NCBI RefSeq assembly: GCF_014649495.1
Contig: NZ_BMTD01000003.1
Span: 372,001-436,000 of the forward strand
From: Streptomyces filipinensis
GTDB lineage: Bacteria > Actinomycetota > Actinomycetes > Streptomycetales > Streptomycetaceae
DNA: 64,000 nucleotides
Reading direction: 5' to 3'
The notes below the pieces were generated by a model. That model searched no databases. It was given only the letters and a program-made list of their open reading frames with translations, and was not told the origin of the DNA. The position numbers were made by a program, and so were the translations under genes. Below are positions 1 to 7,581 of this stretch, in pieces. How positions within the stretch are numbered: the first letter of the stretch is position 1; every line of letters begins with the position of its first letter.

Positions 1-584
1 ACACCTACCTGGGCGGCCCCGCCCACTGGCGGCGCAGCGCCCAGGCCCTGGACGAGCAGCAGCAGGCGGCCCTGGTGTACGCGGAGAGCGCGCGGGGGGT
101 ACGGCAACCGGGGCCGGAGGACGGCGCGTTGCTGACGGCGCTGGAGCGGGACGGCCGGGCCGGGCAGGGCGAGCTGGCCCGGGCGACCGGCTGGTCGCCC
201 GCGACCGTGGCCCGGCGGCTGGCCGAACTGCGCGCGGCGGGGGCGCTGTTCTTCGACGTGGAGGTGGACGCGGGACTCTTCGGTGTCCGGACCCGGGCCC
301 TGCTGTGGCTGTCGGTGCGCCCGGCGGACCAGGAGAAGGTGGCCCTCGCGCTGGCCGGCCATGACGAGCTGGCCTTCGTGGCCGCGACCACCGGCCGTAC
401 CAACCTGGTCGCCCAGGCCCTGTGCCGCGATCCGGCCGACCTGCACCGCTACCTCACCGGGCGGCTCGGCACGCTCAGGGAGATCGACGGGCTGGAGACC
501 AGCCCGGTGCTGCGCACGCTCAAGGCGGCGAGCCCGGCGCTGACGGTGCCGGCGCGCGTACGCCGCGAACGCCCTGCCGGGTGA
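1..584 (+). CDS. Lrp/AsnC family transcriptional regulator, 5'-truncated
   Basis: The reading frame is open from the first complete codon at position 3, so the start lies outside the window. The visible ~193 residues hold a winged helix-turn-helix (around QGELARATGWSPATVARRL) followed by a ligand-binding/oligomerisation half (LLWLSVRPADQEKVALAL, then FVAATTGRTNLVAQALC), the arrangement of the Lrp/AsnC (RAM/SAM domain) family. This half looks like the second of a two-HTH Lrp protein, common in Streptomyces, because a helical stretch precedes the HTH. Members sense amino acids and act as DNA-binding octamers. The ligand and target genes cannot be read from the sequence. Confidence 0.85.
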   Translation, partial: TYLGGPAHWRRSAQALDEQQQAALVYAESARGVRQPGPEDGALLTALERDGRAGQGELARATGWSPATVARRLAELRAAGALFFDVEVDAGLFGVRTRALLWLSVRPADQEKVALALAGHDELAFVAATTGRTNLVAQALCRDPADLHRYLTGRLGTLREIDGLETSPVLRTLKAASPALTVPARVRRERPAG

Positions 585-594
585 GACCGTACGA

Positions 595-643
595 CTGCGG
601 GGGCGTGGTGGCCGGTTGCGCGGTTCCCCGCGGTCCTTGGGGG
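595..643 (-). repeat. dispersed Streptomyces-type intergenic repeat, copy 1 (reverse)
   Basis: Read on the minus strand this segment contains GCGGGGAACCGCGCAACCGG followed by CCACCACGC. The same word order (GCGGGGAACCGCGCGACCAG, then CCACAACGCACCCG) recurs at 26331-26378 and, more degenerate, at 11094-11137. All three copies lie between genes and have an internal GCGCGGttccCCGCG-type dyad. From memory, elements of this kind are very abundant in Streptomyces genomes; their role is unknown. Confidence 0.6.
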
Positions 644-696
644 AACGGCGGTGCCGTCGGCTGTGCCGGGCCGCTGCCGCGGACAGGCGGGCAGGC

Positions 697-1152
697 TCAG
701 TCGCCCGTCTTCGCGTCCGTGCGCTCCCGCAGGAGGTCGGCGTGTCCGTTGTGGCGGGCGTACTCCTGGATCATCTGCACGTAGAGCCAGCGCAGGCTGA
801 GGGGGGTGCCGCGCGCGGAGGTGAACGTCTCGTCGAGGTCATGGCCGGCCGCCGCCGCCCTGGACGCGGCGACCTCGGCCCGGAACCGCTCGAAGTCCCG
901 TTCCGCGTGGGCCTCGTGGACTCCCTGGACGCCTTCGTCGCCGTCTCCCGGGTCGGTGAAGACGTTCCCGATGCGCTCACCCGCGAGGCGCCGCCGGAAC
1001 CACGACCGCTCCACCTCCGCCATGTGACGGACCAGGCCCAGCAGGGTGAGGTTCGACGGTTCCACCGTGGTCCGCGCCAGTCGGTCCGGCTCCAGCCCCG
1101 CGCACTTGGCCGGCAACGTCTCACGATGCCAGTTCAGCCAGCCTTCCAGCAT
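697..1152 (-). CDS. DinB/DUF664 family protein
   Basis: 151 residues. A four-helix DinB fold is suggested by the helical pattern and by spaced histidines that would bind a metal: the VRHMAEVERSWF stretch near residue 43 and EYARHNGHADLLRE near 131-144. Family members include mycothiol- or bacillithiol-dependent transferases; which this is cannot be told. The ATG at 1152 was chosen. It lies 19 bp inside the end of the upstream aldo/keto reductase gene, so the two are probably co-transcribed and coupled. The open frame extends further upstream, but there it is only a shadow of the reductase gene. Confidence 0.8.
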   Translation of the reverse strand: MLEGWLNWHRETLPAKCAGLEPDRLARTTVEPSNLTLLGLVRHMAEVERSWFRRRLAGERIGNVFTDPGDGDEGVQGVHEAHAERDFERFRAEVAASRAAAAGHDLDETFTSARGTPLSLRWLYVQMIQEYARHNGHADLLRERTDAKTGD

Positions 1153-2072
1153 CTGCCGTTCAGGAACGGTGCCGGTGAGTCCGGTGAGGCGAGGAGCGTC
1201 ATGTCCTGCTCCGAGAGCCGTAGCGCGCCGGCCGCGATGTTCTGCGCGAGGTGGGCGGGATCGCCGGTCCCGGGGATGGCCAGCACATGTGGTCCCTGGT
1301 GCAGGGTCCAGGCCAGACGGACCTGTGCGACGGAGACCCCGTGTGCGCGGGCGACGTCGCGCACCTCTTCGCGCTCCTGGGCCACCGGCCCCGCCTCGCG
1401 CCCGGAACCGGCGATCGCGTAGAACGGAACGAAGGCGATGCCGAGTTCGCCGCAGCGGCGCAACAGGGCCCGGTCCGCGCTCGGCGCGCCCGTTCCGTAC
1501 GGGTTCTGCACGCAGACGACGGGGGCGATGGCGAGGGCCTCGGTCAACTGCCCGGACGTGACGTTGGATATGCCCAGGTGCCGGATCATCCCCGCATCGC
1601 GCAGTTCGGCCAACGCGCCGAAGTGATCGCTGACCGAGCCCGTCCGCCGGCTCGGTGGCACGCGCAGGTTCACCACGTCGAGGTGGTCCCGGCCGAGTTG
1701 CCGCAGGTTCTCCTCCACCTGGCCCCGCAGCTGCTCGGGGGTCGCCCACCACCAGGCGCCCGAGGAGTCACGGCCCGGCCAGACCTTGGTCGTGATGACC
1801 AGGTCGTCCGCGTACGGTGCCAGTGCGCGGTTGATCAGCTCGTTCGCGGAACGCGTCGCCGAGAAGTAGAACGCGGCGGTGTCGATGTGGTTCACCCCCA
1901 GTTCGACCGCCTGTCGCAGCAGGGCGGTCGCGTGCTCGCGGTCACGTGGGGCGCCGCGGTCGAAGGGCGCGGTTCCGGTCAGACGCATCGCGCCGAACCC
2001 GAGGCGGTTGACGGTCAGATCACCGAGTCGCCATGTACCGGCGGCTGCGGCAGCGTTCGTTCGTCGGCTCAT
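1134..2072 (-). CDS. aldo/keto reductase
   Basis: 312 residues, the usual length for the family. The N-terminal RLGFGAMRLTG and the IDTAAFYF segment (Asp64, Tyr69) and Lys96 in VITTKVWPG match the catalytic Asp-Tyr-Lys of NADPH-dependent aldo/keto reductases. The position normally held by the fourth catalytic residue, His, reads VVNLRV (Arg137); this substitution occurs in some bacterial AKR subgroups. The start at 2072 has an AGGAGA ribosome site about 10 bases upstream. The gene is followed directly by the DinB gene. The substrate is unknown. Confidence 0.9.
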   Translation of the reverse strand: MSRRTNAAAAAGTWRLGDLTVNRLGFGAMRLTGTAPFDRGAPRDREHATALLRQAVELGVNHIDTAAFYFSATRSANELINRALAPYADDLVITTKVWPGRDSSGAWWWATPEQLRGQVEENLRQLGRDHLDVVNLRVPPSRRTGSVSDHFGALAELRDAGMIRHLGISNVTSGQLTEALAIAPVVCVQNPYGTGAPSADRALLRRCGELGIAFVPFYAIAGSGREAGPVAQEREEVRDVARAHGVSVAQVRLAWTLHQGPHVLAIPGTGDPAHLAQNIAAGALRLSEQDMTLLASPDSPAPFLNGRCWKAG

Positions 2073-2190
2073 GAGAAGGGTCTCCTCGTGCGGGCCGGGG
2101 GCACGCGAGGGATTCGGGGCCCTCGTCGGGCAGGCGGCTTGGAAGCGGGAGCGCCCGCGTCGCGGGACGCGCGCGCCCGGCCATGAGAAA

Positions 2191-2228
2191 AGCCTCCCCG
2201 GCGGACGGCGGTCCGCAGCGAGGAGGCT
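2191..2228 (-). terminator. rho-independent terminator of the MFS gene
   Basis: On the minus strand AGCCTCC pairs with GGAGGCT (7-bp outer stem), enclosing a second perfect stem GCGGAC/GTCCGC with a 4-base loop, and is followed by TTTT. It starts 18 bp after the MFS stop codon, so it should separate the MFS transcript from the aldo/keto reductase gene. Confidence 0.75.
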
Positions 2229-2245
2229 CACGTGTTTCGTCGATT

Positions 2246-3640
2246 TTAGCAGGGCCCGTCGGCCGTCCCGATCCTGGCGCTCGCCGTCCCGGCCACGACC
2301 ATCAGGACCACGGCCACCCAGCAGGCGGCCTGGGGCCCGCTCGGCCCCGCCCCGGACAGGTACACGCTCCCCAGCACCGCCACCCCCAGCGTCGCCCCCA
2401 GCTGCTGCACCGCGTTGAGCAGGCCTGCCGCCGAGCCGACCTCGTGCGGGCGCAGGGGGCGCAGGGCGAGGGTGAAGAAGGCGGGCGTGAACAGGCCGGC
2501 GCCGGCACCGACGAGGGCGAGGGCGGGCAGCAGCGCGACCGGATAGTGCCCCGGCGCGGTCGCCCGGTACGCGGCCACGGCGGCGAGCAGTCCGGCCAGC
2601 AGCACCCCGAGCCCGTACGGCATGACCCGGCGCCCGTAGCGCCGTACCAGCCGCGAGCCCGCCCACCAGGACGCGAGGGCGAGCCCCGCGGACCACGGCA
2701 GCAGGCTCAGTCCGGCCGCCAGCACACCGGTGCCCGCGCCGAGTTGGAGCTGGAGGACGACCACGACGGTCAGGCCGTTGGTCGCCGCGAAGAAGGCCGT
2801 GGAGGTGACGAGGGCGGCCGGGAAGCCCCGGTGGGTGAACAGGCTGGGTTCCAGCAGCGGCCGGGCCGTGCGCCGCTGCTGCCGGGCGAAGCCGACGAGC
2901 ACGAGCGCTCCGGCGGTCAGCAGCAGCCAGTCGCGCAGGGGGAGTTGACGCAGGTCGCCGCCGATCAGCGGGTAGACCAGGAGTCCGGTGCCGAGCGCCG
3001 CCAGGGTGGTGCCGGGCCAGTCGAGGGCCGGGCGGTGCGGGGCGCGGTTCTCCGGCAGGTTCCGGGCGAGGACGAGGACGACGGCGGCCACCGGGAGGTT
3101 CACGAGGAACGCGGACCGCCAGGAGGAGCCGAACAGGTCGGCATGCGTCAGCACACCGCCGACGACGGGTCCGCAGACGGCGGCCAGGCCCATCACCGGC
3201 CCGATGCTGCCCAGTGCCTTCGCCGTCTCCTCCCCCGAGAACATCGCCTTGATCAGCCCGATCGTCTGCGGGATGATCAGCGCCGCCGCGGCGCCCTGAA
3301 CGGCCCGGAAGGCGATGAGCGGCCCCGGCGAGGGCGCCAGGGCGCAGGCCGCGGACGCCGCCGTGAACAGGGTGACGCCGAGGACGAACATCCGCCGCCG
3401 GCCCGCGATGTCCCCGAGCCGTCCGCCGGTGATCAGCAGCACGGCGAACGGCAGGGTGTAGGCGGCGCCGAACCACTGCACATCCGAGACCGGCCCGCCC
3501 AGATCGGCGTGGACGGCCGGTGCGGCCACCTGGACGACGGTCGCGTCCAGCAGGTTCATCGCCTCGCCGAGCAGCAGGGCGGCCAGGCCGGGCCAGCGCC
3601 CGCGGCAGGGAGTGGCTACAGCCACGCTTTCCGTGGTCAT
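2246..3640 (-). CDS. MFS multidrug exporter, DHA2 (EmrB/QacA) type
   Basis: 464 residues with about 14 hydrophobic segments. MNLLDATVVQVAAPAV in the first membrane helix and GGRLGDIAGRRRMFVLG in the first cytoplasmic loop (motif A) identify a proton-driven DHA2 antiporter. The ATG at 3640 was chosen because GAGAGGAA lies just upstream; the longer frame begins with a low-complexity stretch. It is monocistronic, with a terminator behind it and an inverted repeat about 105-145 bp ahead of it. Substrate unknown. Confidence 0.9.
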   Translation of the reverse strand: MTTESVAVATPCRGRWPGLAALLLGEAMNLLDATVVQVAAPAVHADLGGPVSDVQWFGAAYTLPFAVLLITGGRLGDIAGRRRMFVLGVTLFTAASAACALAPSPGPLIAFRAVQGAAAALIIPQTIGLIKAMFSGEETAKALGSIGPVMGLAAVCGPVVGGVLTHADLFGSSWRSAFLVNLPVAAVVLVLARNLPENRAPHRPALDWPGTTLAALGTGLLVYPLIGGDLRQLPLRDWLLLTAGALVLVGFARQQRRTARPLLEPSLFTHRGFPAALVTSTAFFAATNGLTVVVVLQLQLGAGTGVLAAGLSLLPWSAGLALASWWAGSRLVRRYGRRVMPYGLGVLLAGLLAAVAAYRATAPGHYPVALLPALALVGAGAGLFTPAFFTLALRPLRPHEVGSAAGLLNAVQQLGATLGVAVLGSVYLSGAGPSGPQAACWVAVVLMVVAGTASARIGTADGPC

Positions 3641-3745
3641 GGAGTTCCTCTCACTCTCGCTACAGGCCGGTACCGGAACCGGAACCGGCCTCGGCCAGCG
3701 TGGGAGAACGAGCGGAGCGGGCACGAACGGGAGCGGCCTGCTTGC

Positions 3746-3784
3746 GGATTTCTTCCATCAACACCGCTGATCCTGAAGAAATCC
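3746..3784. promoter_or_regulatory. 10-bp inverted repeat between the MFS and osmoprotectant operons
   Basis: GGATTTCTTC (3746-3755) and GAAGAAATCC (3775-3784) are perfect complements separated by 19 bases, in unusually AT-rich sequence. The repeat lies 106-144 bp upstream of the MFS start and downstream of the osmoprotectant operon. It could be a repressor operator for the exporter or a terminator arm; no T-run follows on either strand. Confidence 0.45.
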
Positions 3785-3792
3785 CACAGGGC

Positions 3793-3816
3793 GCGCCCCC
3801 GTCGTGCCAGGGGCGC
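3793..3816 (-). terminator. putative terminator of the osmoprotectant ABC operon
   Basis: GCGCCCC and GGGGCGC form a 7-bp stem with a 10-base loop starting 4 bp after the stop of the binding-protein gene. There is no U-tract, which is common for Streptomyces terminators. Confidence 0.45.
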
Positions 3817-3820
3817 GGCG

Positions 3821-4783
3821 TCAGTCGAGGCCGGCGGACTTCAGCCAGGCCCTGGCCACGTCCAGCGGGTCCTTGTGCTGGGCCTGCACCTCGGTGTCGA
3901 GCTGCAGCAGGGTCGCGGTGTCGAGCTTGGCCGAGACCGCGTCGAGCGCGGCGGCGCCCTTCTTGGACAGGGCGCCCTTGTAGACCAGCGGCTGGACGTT
4001 CTCGAAACCGAAGAGGTTCTTCGGGTCCTGGAGGACGACGAACTTCTCCTTGGAGATGGTCGCGTCGGTCGTGAAGAGGTCCGCGGCCTGCACGGCGTCC
4101 TTCTTCAGCGCCTCCTGGGTGAGCGGACCGCCCGCGTCCAGCGCCCGGAACGACTTGAACTCCAGGCCGTAGACGGACTTCAGGCCCACGAGGCCCTGCT
4201 GCCGGGCCTGGAACTCCGGTGAGGCGCCGATGACCAGGTCCTTCGCGAGGTCCTTCAGGTCGCCGATGGACGACTTCTCGGTGAGGTGGTACTTCTTCGC
4301 GGTGGCCGCGTTGACCGTGACGGAGTCCTTGGACTGCGCCGCGGCGGGCTTCAGCAGGGTCAGCTTGGAGTCCAGCTTGGCCTCGATGGCCGTCGTGGTG
4401 GCGTCGGCCGTCTTGGGCTTCGCGTTCTTGTCGAGGTAGGCCAGCAGCGCGCCGTTGTACTCGGGGAGCACCGAGAGGGAGCCGTTCTTGATCAGACCGT
4501 AGGTGGTCTCGCGGCTGCCGATGTTCGGCTTGTACGCGACCTTGATTCCCTTGGCCTTGAGGGCCTCACCGTAGATGTCGGCGAGCAGCGTGCTCTCGGG
4601 GAAGTTGTTGGAGCCGACGACGACGGTGTCACCGCTCGCCTTGCTGTCGTCCGTCAGGGGGTTGCCGGAGTTGTCGCCCTTGGAGGAACAGCCCGCCAGC
4701 AGGGCCGTCGCCGCCGCGAGGGCGACCACCGCCGCGCCTCGGTTCCTCCGGATGGACCTGCTGATGCGGTTGGTGGAAGTCAC
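3821..4783 (-). CDS. glycine betaine/choline-type ABC transporter substrate-binding lipoprotein
   Basis: 320 residues from the GTG at 4783. The N-terminus has two arginine pairs, a hydrophobic core and a lipobox LLAG-C with Cys32, so the protein is exported and lipid-anchored. The mature part matches the OpuAC/OsmF/ProX type II binding fold (VVVGSNNFPESTLLADIYGE at the start, ASPEFQARQQGL in the middle). It captures betaine, carnitine, choline or a related osmoprotectant for the permeases encoded upstream. The frame extends to a TTG at 4819, but the GTG gives a normal signal peptide. It is the last gene of the four-gene operon, 120 bp after the permease stop. Confidence 0.88.
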   Translation of the reverse strand: MTSTNRISRSIRRNRGAAVVALAAATALLAGCSSKGDNSGNPLTDDSKASGDTVVVGSNNFPESTLLADIYGEALKAKGIKVAYKPNIGSRETTYGLIKNGSLSVLPEYNGALLAYLDKNAKPKTADATTTAIEAKLDSKLTLLKPAAAQSKDSVTVNAATAKKYHLTEKSSIGDLKDLAKDLVIGASPEFQARQQGLVGLKSVYGLEFKSFRALDAGGPLTQEALKKDAVQAADLFTTDATISKEKFVVLQDPKNLFGFENVQPLVYKGALSKKGAAALDAVSAKLDTATLLQLDTEVQAQHKDPLDVARAWLKSAGLD

Positions 4784-4903
4784 GCGTTGATCCAATCCAT
4801 GAGTTTCACGGTCAGTCAAGGGCCGCAGATCACCGATCGGCCTCGATCCACGGTCGGTCAGGGGAAGGGAGCGCGCGCCGGCACCGGACCCCGGTGCCGT
4901 GCG

Positions 4904-5572
4904 TCAGCCGCTGCGGCGTACCCCCGGTGACACGGTGAGCCGGGACGCCGCCCAGAACAGCACGAGGGTGGCCAGCGCGAGTCCGGCGGTCAGCGTGGCG
5001 CCGCCGACGACCTTCTCGTAGTTCTTCTGGTAGAGGCCGTCGATGATGTACCGGCCGAGACCGCCGAGGCTGACGTAGGCGGCGATGGTGGCGGTGGAGA
5101 CGATCTGGATGGCCGCCGTGCGCAGTCCGCTCAGGATCAGCGGGAGCGCGACCGGCACCTCCACCTGGAACAGCACCCGTGCCTCGGGCATGCCCATGCC
5201 CCGGGCGGCGTCCACCGGCGAGGGGTCGACGGAGCGGATCGCCTCGTAGGTGGTGACCAGGATCGGCGGTACGGCGAGCACGACCAGCGGGATCATCACC
5301 GGCAGCAGACCGAAGCCGATCCAGATGAACATCAGCACCAGCAGACCGAAGCTGGGCAGCGCCCGGCCGGCGGTGGCGATCAGGGCGAGCGCGTTGCCGC
5401 CCCGCCCGTAGTGCCCGGTGACCAGCCCGACGGGCAGTCCGATCGCGGCGGCGATCAGCAGGGCTTCCAGGGAGAACCCGACGTGCTCGGCGAACCGGGT
5501 GGGGATGCCGTCGTAGCCGTGCCAGTGGGCGCTGTCGCTGAAGAAGGCGCGGGCGAAGTCGAGGACGTTCAC
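4904..5572 (-). CDS. osmoprotectant ABC transporter permease (OpuCD/OpuCB type)
   Basis: 222 residues, five to six membrane segments. The cytoplasmic EAA loop DAARGMGMPEARVLFQVEVP is present, as expected of a permease that docks on an ABC ATPase. The GTG start overlaps the stop of the preceding permease gene (GTGA, 5569-5572), so translation is coupled. The two permeases presumably form a heterodimer with the ATPase encoded at 6219-7349. Confidence 0.88.
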   Translation of the reverse strand: MNVLDFARAFFSDSAHWHGYDGIPTRFAEHVGFSLEALLIAAAIGLPVGLVTGHYGRGGNALALIATAGRALPSFGLLVLMFIWIGFGLLPVMIPLVVLAVPPILVTTYEAIRSVDPSPVDAARGMGMPEARVLFQVEVPVALPLILSGLRTAAIQIVSTATIAAYVSLGGLGRYIIDGLYQKNYEKVVGGATLTAGLALATLVLFWAASRLTVSPGVRRSG

Positions 5573-6222
5573 CGGGTGGCTCCCTTCCGTGGCATCCAGG
5601 GGGTGAGCAGGACGCGGACCAGGACCAGCACGGCGTCAGCGAGGATGCCGAGCACGGCGATGGTCAGGACGGAGTTCACGGCCAGGGCGGGCCGGTGGTA
5701 GGTCTGGGCGTCGTAGAGCATGTTGCCGAGGGCGCCCTGGTTGCCGATGAGCATGCCGACGCTGACGAGCGAGATGCTCGACACGGTCGCCACCCTGAGG
5801 CCCGCGATGATCGCGGGGACGGCGATGGGCAACTGCACCTGGAAGTAGCGGCGCACCGCTCCCAGGCCCATGGCCTCGGCCGCGGCGAGGGTCTCCTGCG
5901 GCACCGAGCGGACGCCGTCCACGATCGCGGGGACGAGCACCACCAGGCTGTAGAGCGCGAGCGGGATCATCACCGTGGTCTCGCTCTGCCCGAAGTAGTC
6001 GATGAGCACGACGAAGAAGGCCAGCGAGGGGACGGCGTACAGGACGGTCGTGATGCCGAGGACCGGCGGGTAGATCCAGCGGAAGCGCACGCAGAGCTGG
6101 GCGACGGGCAGGGAGACGATCAGACCGGCCAGCACCGGGATCAGCGCCTCGCGCAGGTGCAGGCCGACCAGTCCGAGGTAGCTGTGCTGGAGGTCGCTCG
6201 GGAGGTCGAAGAAGCCGTTCAT
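5569..6222 (-). CDS. osmoprotectant ABC transporter permease
   Basis: 217 residues, about six membrane segments. The EAA loop AAEAMGLGAVRRYFQVQLP is the ATPase-docking motif of OpuB/OpuC family permeases. The ATG at 6222 overlaps the ATPase stop codon (ATGA) and its own stop overlaps the next permease start, so the three genes are translated in strict coupling. Confidence 0.88.
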   Translation of the reverse strand: MNGFFDLPSDLQHSYLGLVGLHLREALIPVLAGLIVSLPVAQLCVRFRWIYPPVLGITTVLYAVPSLAFFVVLIDYFGQSETTVMIPLALYSLVVLVPAIVDGVRSVPQETLAAAEAMGLGAVRRYFQVQLPIAVPAIIAGLRVATVSSISLVSVGMLIGNQGALGNMLYDAQTYHRPALAVNSVLTIAVLGILADAVLVLVRVLLTPWMPRKGATR

Positions 6223-7349
6223 CGGGCGGCCTCGACGCCGGCGCCGTGTGTGACGCGGCGGTGGGCGGCACGGATGGCCTCGCCGATGACCTGCTGGGAG
6301 ACGACGCCGACGGCGCGTCCGTCGCCGTCCACCGCGACGGCCCAGCCGGTCGGGGAGAGCACGGCGCCGTCGAGCGCGGTGCGCAGCGAGTCGGTGCCGG
6401 GCACGAACGGCCGCCCGTGGTCGATGAGTTGCTCCCGGTCGACGGCCCCGGCGGTGAGCCGGTCCGGTTCGCTCCAGCCGAGCGGCCTGCCGTCGGGGTC
6501 GGTGACGAGGACGTAGGGGGCGTCGGCACGGCCGGCGAGCTGTGCGGCGTCGGCGTCGATCGCGATGAGCGGCGACGTCTGCAGCTCCAGCCCCTCGGAG
6601 GGGAAGAAGGACAGCCGGCGGATGCCCCGGTCGGCGCCGAGGAAGTCCTCCACGAAGGCGTCGGCGGGGGCGCTGAGCAGCTCGGCGGGCGGCGCGAACT
6701 GGGCGAGCCGGCCGCCGGTGCGCAGCACGGCCACCATGGTGCCGAGCTTGATCGCCTCGTCGATGTCGTGGGTGACGAAGACGATGGTCTTGCCCAGCTC
6801 GTCCTGGATGCGCAGCAGTTCGTCCTGGAGTCCCTTGCGCACCACGGGGTCGACGGCGGAGAACGGCTCGTCCATCAGGAGCACCGGCGGATCGGCGGCC
6901 AGTGCGCGGGCCACACCGACGCGCTGCTGCTGGCCGCCGGAGAGCTGGTAGGGGTAGCGCTTGGCGAGCGAGGTGTCGAGTCCCACCCGTTCCATCAGCT
7001 CGGCCGCCCGTTGCCGGGCCTTCTGCCTGGTCCAGCCGAGCAGACGGGGCACGGTGGCGATGTTGTCGAGGATGGTGCGGTGCTGGAAGAGTCCGGCGTT
7101 CTGGATGACGTAACCCATCGAGCGGCGCAGCGTGTTGACCGGCTGCTGCCGGATGTCCATGCCGTCGAGGAGGATGCTGCCCTCGCTGGGCTCCACCATC
7201 CGGTTGATCATCCGCAGGGTCGTCGTCTTGCCGCAGCCGGAGGGCCCGACGAGGACGGTGATCGCGCGGTCCGGTATCTCCAGCGACAGCCGGTCGACCG
7301 CGACCGTGCCGTCCGGATACCGCTTCGTCACTGACTCTATCCGTATCAA
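6219..7349 (-). CDS. osmoprotectant ABC transporter ATPase with CBS-type C-terminus
   Basis: 376 residues. The ABC domain has Walker A GPSGCGKT (35-42), signature LSGGQ (136-140) and Walker B ending in Asp160-Glu161. The last ~120 residues carry two CBS-like repeats (a PLIAIDADAAQLAG region and GWAVAVDGDGRAVGVVS), the module that senses ionic strength or cyclic di-AMP in OpuA/OpuC ATPases. The start is taken as TTG at 7349 (MIRIESVTKRY), with GAAGGG about 11 bases upstream; an in-frame GTG at 7331 is a weaker choice. It is the first gene of the operon. Confidence 0.88.
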   Translation of the reverse strand: MIRIESVTKRYPDGTVAVDRLSLEIPDRAITVLVGPSGCGKTTTLRMINRMVEPSEGSILLDGMDIRQQPVNTLRRSMGYVIQNAGLFQHRTILDNIATVPRLLGWTRQKARQRAAELMERVGLDTSLAKRYPYQLSGGQQQRVGVARALAADPPVLLMDEPFSAVDPVVRKGLQDELLRIQDELGKTIVFVTHDIDEAIKLGTMVAVLRTGGRLAQFAPPAELLSAPADAFVEDFLGADRGIRRLSFFPSEGLELQTSPLIAIDADAAQLAGRADAPYVLVTDPDGRPLGWSEPDRLTAGAVDREQLIDHGRPFVPGTDSLRTALDGAVLSPTGWAVAVDGDGRAVGVVSQQVIGEAIRAAHRRVTHGAGVEAAR

Positions 7350-7427
7350 AACGCCGAATGCCCTTCGGGTTTGGCGGAGTTCCGCCCGCTTTCGGCCACG
7401 GTCGTCGTTGCACAGGCCATTGCGGGG

Positions 7428-7438
7428 AGAGTCTAGAC
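7428..7438. promoter_or_regulatory. GTCTAGAC palindrome upstream of the osmoprotectant operon
   Basis: An 8-bp palindrome GTCTAGAC (7431-7438) lies 82-89 bp upstream of the ATPase start. On the minus strand it overlaps a possible -10 hexamer TAGACT (7435-7430). It matches 9 of 12 positions of the DasR dre core TGGTCTAGACCA as I remember it. The promoter reading is more likely than the DasR reading. Confidence 0.3.
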
Positions 7439-7581
7439 CGCGAGTGTTTCAGCGTTCTGTCGGGCGAGCGACCGGTGCGTCCGCCGAGGACGCGGTCGCC
7501 GCGCCGGCATCCGACGGAGCCGGCAGCCGGCGGACCCGCGACGAGCCCTGACGGCCTGTCACCGGCGTACCGCCTGGGCCC

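Noticed and set aside
2073..3476. Upstream extension of the aldo/keto reductase frame to 780 codons
   Set aside because: The extension crosses the MFS terminator and is an out-of-frame shadow of the MFS gene; the ATG at 2072 has a proper ribosome site.
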